Source: Coleophoma eucalyptorum (Eukaryota > Ascomycota > Leotiomycetes > Helotiales > Dermateaceae). Taken from it: 64,000 bases of DNA. A model generated the notes under the pieces. That model had not been told where the DNA came from, searched no databases, and saw nothing but the letters and a program-made list of their open reading frames with translations. Below are positions 60,333-64,000 of the stretch, piece by piece (positions within the stretch are counted from its first letter, which is position 1; each line of letters opens with the position of its first letter). The DNA is taken from assembly GCA_026120035.1 (NCBI GenBank), contig JALRME010000002.1, positions 1,364,001 to 1,428,000 of the forward strand, given 5' to 3'. The position numbers and the translations under genes are program-made.

Positions 60333-61849
60333 ATGGCGCCAGGTACCGAAGAATTCCAGCCCAACGCGACCATTGAACATGGCGGCGAAAAAACCGTTGT
60401 TACAAATACATACTCAGATGATGAAGTTGACGAGAAATCGATCAATGCAAGATCAGAAACAATCTGGACGATCGTAGGATGTGTAAGGATATACCTTAAT
60501 TTTGTCCCAAGAAAACCATATTCTGATCCTTCTCCAAGGCACTTGCGAACTTCTCAGACGGCTACCAACAAAATCTCGCCTCGAGTACCAATGTTATCTT
60601 CAACCACCTACTCACAACGAAGAACTACACCTCCGCATGGCAAACTCGTATTTCGAACGCCCTCCTGATCGGGTCCGTGATCGGTATAGTAGTATTAGGC
60701 TACACATCTGACCGCTTCTCACGCAAAGGTGGTATGTTCTTCACCTCGGCCTTGGTCGTAATTGGTTCTCTACTGGCAACGCTCGTCTTCCAAGTACAGC
60801 ACCTAGGCATCCACAACATGCTCTGGTTCTTGACTATCGCGCGTGGAATCGCTGGCGTTGGTGTCGGAGGAGAATACCCTACCTCAGCTGCTGCAGCGCT
60901 GGAGGGCAGCAACGAGTATTTCGACAACAACCGAGGGCCCATCCAAGTCCTGACCTCGACGCTCATGGCCACCAGTGGAGGGCCCATCTGCACATTCGTA
61001 TACCTCGCCGCGCTGCTCGCCTCCAACAACAATCTGAAAGTGGCATTCCATGCCATATACAGCATCTCGGTCTTTCTACCACTAATCGTGATCTTCTTCC
61101 GGTTTAAGATGCGCGACGGGCTGCTATTTAGAAAATCCAACTTCAAGAAGCGGCATGTGCCCTGGACGCTCGTGATCAGGAAGTACTGGCTCCGTCTTCT
61201 GGGCACGTCGAGCGCTTTCTTCTTCTATGACTTCATCAACTTCCCGAACTCCATCATGAGCAGTGCCATCATCAACTCCATCGTGCCGGGAAAGGCCGTC
61301 CGGACCGTAGCTGTGTGGCAGCTGATCCTAGCTGTCCTGCCCATTCCCGGTGTCTTGGTCGGTTCCTGGCTCGTGAACAGGATTGGCCGGAAATGGACCG
61401 GTGTGCTAGGTTTCAGTGGATATATCGTCCTGGGGTTCATCATCGGAGGCTGCTACGATCCATTAACGAAGAACAGCATTGCCGCTTTCGTGGTGTTATA
61501 TGGCCTACTCCAAGCTTTAGGCCATATGGGACCCGGAGCCACAATCGGACTGATGAGCGTAGAGAGCTACCCGACAGCCGTCCGTGGTATGGGCTACGGC
61601 ATCAGTGCAGGCTTTGGAAAAGCCGGTGCGGCCATTGGAACGCAGGTCTTTACGCCCATCCAGGCTGCGGCTGGGAAGGCGGCTACGTTTTACGTCGCCG
61701 GTGGTGTAGGCATCATCGGTGCGATTATCTATTGTTTCTTGCCCGAGGGGCGAGCAGTGGACTTGGCAATAATGGATGCGGATTTTGAGAGGTATATGAA
61801 GGAAGCTGGTTATACCGAGGAGTTTGTGGAGGAGAAGGAAAACGCATGA
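60333..61849 (+). CDS. MFS transporter, Git1/phosphate permease type
   Basis: Two exons (60333-60482 and 60539-61849) give 486 residues with about twelve membrane spans. ALANFSDGYQQNLASS after the intron matches TM1 of the glycerophosphodiester/phosphate symporter group. DRFSRKGGMFF is the TM2-3 loop, and GIAGVGVGGEYPTSAAA is the TM4 signature shared by Pho84-type and Git1-type permeases. In this family, substrates include inorganic phosphate, glycerophosphoinositol and glycerophosphocholine; the motif GxGGEYP alone does not separate them. The acidic N terminus (DDEVDEKS) is cytosolic. The donor is GTAAGG, and the join is phase 0. Confidence is high for MFS and moderate for Git1-like. Confidence 0.9.
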
Positions 61850-62682
61850 AAAGCCCGTAATGAAATTGTTGCCGAAAGAGGTTATGTTGTGTTGTGTATA
61901 CCCTAGGATAGACATATAGGTCGATAAAACTAATGACTGAAATGAATGAACGGTATATTCGTCAGATTCGCTCGAAGACTTAATGCGATGTGGTGATACT
62001 CGCTTACTGTCTTCAACGACACGCTTCGCAGATCTGCGAGTTCTACTGTGAAGAGATGCTCCACCCCAACATTTGGGTAGTAGGGAAATTGGGAAGGAGC
62101 CGCCCTTGTCTTACGATGGTGCTGTTCTAAGAGGTCGGTTCATCAAGCTATATGAGCCTATCTAATTCTTACCACTCTATCATTCTCATGCGATCGAGCT
62201 GAGTTTGAGCAGCAATATAAGACACTGGTACAGTCCCAAATATCGACGTTATTCCATCCAAATCACATCAAAATTGTCTCGAGTCTTTCCATACATCATT
62301 ATTCAAATATATTCTTCAAAACAATAGAAGTTATAGGCACTAAGATAAAATCTACTCGTACAATCCATACTCTTTATTTTCTGACTCTCTTCCACCTCTG
62401 TACTGTGCAAAATTATAAAAATAAGTACTAGAACACTAAGAAGTGACATTAACAACAGCAGAGGAAACCTCCTTTCTGACTGGCAACTTTGGTATCAAAA
62501 AGCTGGCTTGTGGCAATAGCCTTTCCCTTCCCAAAAATGTAAACCTCCGTATAACTCCTTGCCTCCCAAGTTTTAATCCACTGAAAATGCAGCAAAGTGT
62601 GGGAGGTGATGCAATCCGCTAAGACATGTGACGATAATAAAAAATGATCGATGATCGTTGATCAGACGATGGATGTTTCAAC
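61850..62682. other. Convergent intergenic region before the coiled-coil gene
   Basis: 833 bp holding the 3' flanks of two convergent genes. It is AT-rich from about 62200 to 62450. No open frame worth calling is present. Confidence 0.55.
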
Positions 62683-64000
62683 TCAATTAGCGAGCGAGGC
62701 GAATCTACTTTCGAATGCCTTCACCCTTTCCTCTTCAATCTGCTTCTGCAGTCTTTTGGTTTGCCTGACTGCCTCTTCTCTCTCGTTCTGGAGCTCCATG
62801 ACTTCAATCTGAGCGACGTTCATTCGTCCGACGACTTCCTCCATTTCTCTGTCTGCATCAGCTAAGGCACTCTCCAGATCCATGACTCTTTGCTTCAAGA
62901 AGTCAACCTTTGAGTCCTCAGACACAGAGAGTGCCTTGCCAGAACTCGTAGACATTATACGTGGAGCCTTGGCTGAGTTGGCAAACATTGGAGTGAGTGG
63001 TGTTTTAGGAGCATGAAGGCGAGGAGATCGAAGTCCATCCTTCATACGGAGCAGCTGTTCATTATGAGCTTCTTTCAAGCCTCGGATTTCTTCTTCATGG
63101 CGAGTGATTCTATCTTCCGATGCTTGCGTAGCCGCCAGGAGCTTTTCCTCGAAGTGCTTCAGCTTGCTTTGGACGAAGATGATCTTCATAGCATTATCTT
63201 TCTGCTCTTTCTCGCCACGGGCAATAGTGTCAGTGAGACGTTGCCGTAAGGTGGAGTTAGAAGCAAGCTGTTGTCGGACCTGAGTCGCTAATTCCTCAAC
63301 TCGCTTTGCAGAATCACGCAACTCGTCTGCAAGTACCATCTCGGAACCCATGTGGCTCTTCTCAGACTCTCTTAATACTCCGTTCTGTTGACGAAGTGAT
63401 TCGATTTCTTGGGCTGCAAAGTCCCTCTCGAAGAGGGCGTCTTGCAAGCTCTGTTCAAGGTCTCGCATAGCCTGCTCGGTCTCTGCATCCATTGGAGCCG
63501 ACATCTCCAAGGAGTTGATTCTGGACAGTGAGTCGGCATATGCTTTCTGTAAATCTCGATATGCTTGCTCTAAGGATTCGGACGATACTGGGTTACTACC
63601 ACGCCGAGTGGCACTGTTTGGCCGGGAACCTGGTGCTGGAATCAAGATGTCTTTTTCTTCAAGAAGGCTTCGCAGAGATGCGATTTCCTGCTCAGCACGG
63701 TCCAAGTCCATCTTGAGACCACTCAACCCCTTTTCGCACTGCCATTTTTGTTCGATGGCCTCGTCAGCACGGCGACGCAGGACGTTGATCTCATCCCGCA
63801 AATTGGCAACCTCCTTGTCATATCCGATTCTTTTCGGCGAGCTGCTCAAAGCACGATCTCGCTCTTGCTCCAGTTGTCGGATTCTTTTCAAGTTCTCGCG
63901 GTTCTGGTGTTCTTGTCGCTCGAGCAAGCTTTTCAGGGCAGCATGCAATGCATCTCTTTGAAGTTCGATATCCTTGACACGTTCCACAAGTGCATCACGT
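62683..64000 (-). CDS. Coiled-coil protein, N terminus beyond the window (partial)
   Basis: The minus-strand frame ends at 62683 and is still open at 64000, so the start lies outside. At least 438 residues are visible. Almost all of it is predicted coiled coil, with heptad-rich Glu/Lys/Arg/Leu stretches (RIRQLEQERDRALSSSPKR, RADEAIEQKWQCEKGL). Two Pro/Ser-rich breaks interrupt it, near APGSRPNSATRRGSNP and PRLHAPKTPLTPMF. The second carries SP/TP sites. A final coil ends in ESRFASLAN. I do not recognise the family with certainty; long fungal coiled-coil proteins of this type include kinesin- or spindle-associated and vesicle-tethering proteins. There is no membrane segment. Confidence 0.8.
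   Translation of the reverse strand, partial: RDALVERVKDIELQRDALHAALKSLLERQEHQNRENLKRIRQLEQERDRALSSSPKRIGYDKEVANLRDEINVLRRRADEAIEQKWQCEKGLSGLKMDLDRAEQEIASLRSLLEEKDILIPAPGSRPNSATRRGSNPVSSESLEQAYRDLQKAYADSLSRINSLEMSAPMDAETEQAMRDLEQSLQDALFERDFAAQEIESLRQQNGVLRESEKSHMGSEMVLADELRDSAKRVEELATQVRQQLASNSTLRQRLTDTIARGEKEQKDNAMKIIFVQSKLKHFEEKLLAATQASEDRITRHEEEIRGLKEAHNEQLLRMKDGLRSPRLHAPKTPLTPMFANSAKAPRIMSTSSGKALSVSEDSKVDFLKQRVMDLESALADADREMEEVVGRMNVAQIEVMELQNEREEAVRQTKRLQKQIEEERVKAFESRFASLAN

Overview
The window comes from a filamentous ascomycete (Pezizomycotina). Its genes are split by short introns, mostly 44-60 bp, with GTRNGT donors and CTAAY-like branch points. The proteins are eukaryotic housekeeping and regulatory families typical of these fungi. 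A leotiomycete-like origin is possible, but I cannot establish it from sequence alone. I see no tRNA, rRNA, CRISPR or intact transposon. Seventeen complete protein genes and one gene cut by the right edge are supported. Exon joins were worked out by hand from splice signals and reading frame.

Left third (1-22.2 kb): a single-pass membrane protein with a sensor-like layout (2028-3230, +); DPB4, the histone-fold subunit of DNA polymerase epsilon (4181-5360, +); RSC7, a chromatin-remodelling subunit (6721-8933, -); DIS3/RRP44, the exosome nuclease (12887-15922, +); a mitochondrial delta-1-pyrroline-5-carboxylate dehydrogenase of proline catabolism (17309-19170, -); and a homeobox transcription factor (20259-22183, -). 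A gene-poor stretch of about 7.9 kb follows (22184-30074), which is the upstream side of the homeobox gene.

Middle (30-49 kb): a HAD sugar/glycerol-phosphate phosphatase (-) and the nucleolar GTPase NUG1 (+) share a 281-bp divergent promoter. Then come a PhoD-like phosphatase (+), a bHLH factor (+), a secreted serine carboxypeptidase (+), an intracellular GH5 glucanase (-), and SLD3, a replication-origin firing factor (+). Another gene-poor stretch (48.9-52.9 kb) holds only a weak hint of a small cysteine-containing protein.

Right end (52.8-64 kb): an ammonium transporter with the Mep2-type twin histidines, an MFS transporter, an M20-family N-carbamoyl amidohydrolase resembling fungal beta-ureidopropionase, and a Git1/phosphate-type MFS transporter lie close together. 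The MFS/M20 pair is divergent. This may be a small nitrogen-scavenging neighbourhood, with GATA-factor sites upstream of at least two members, but co-regulation is inference. A coiled-coil protein runs off the right edge.

No clearly undescribed system is visible. The most distinctive items are the M20 enzyme, with its changed substrate-binding motifs, GC-AG intron and divergent transporter, and the frame-preserving 48-bp intron in DIS3.
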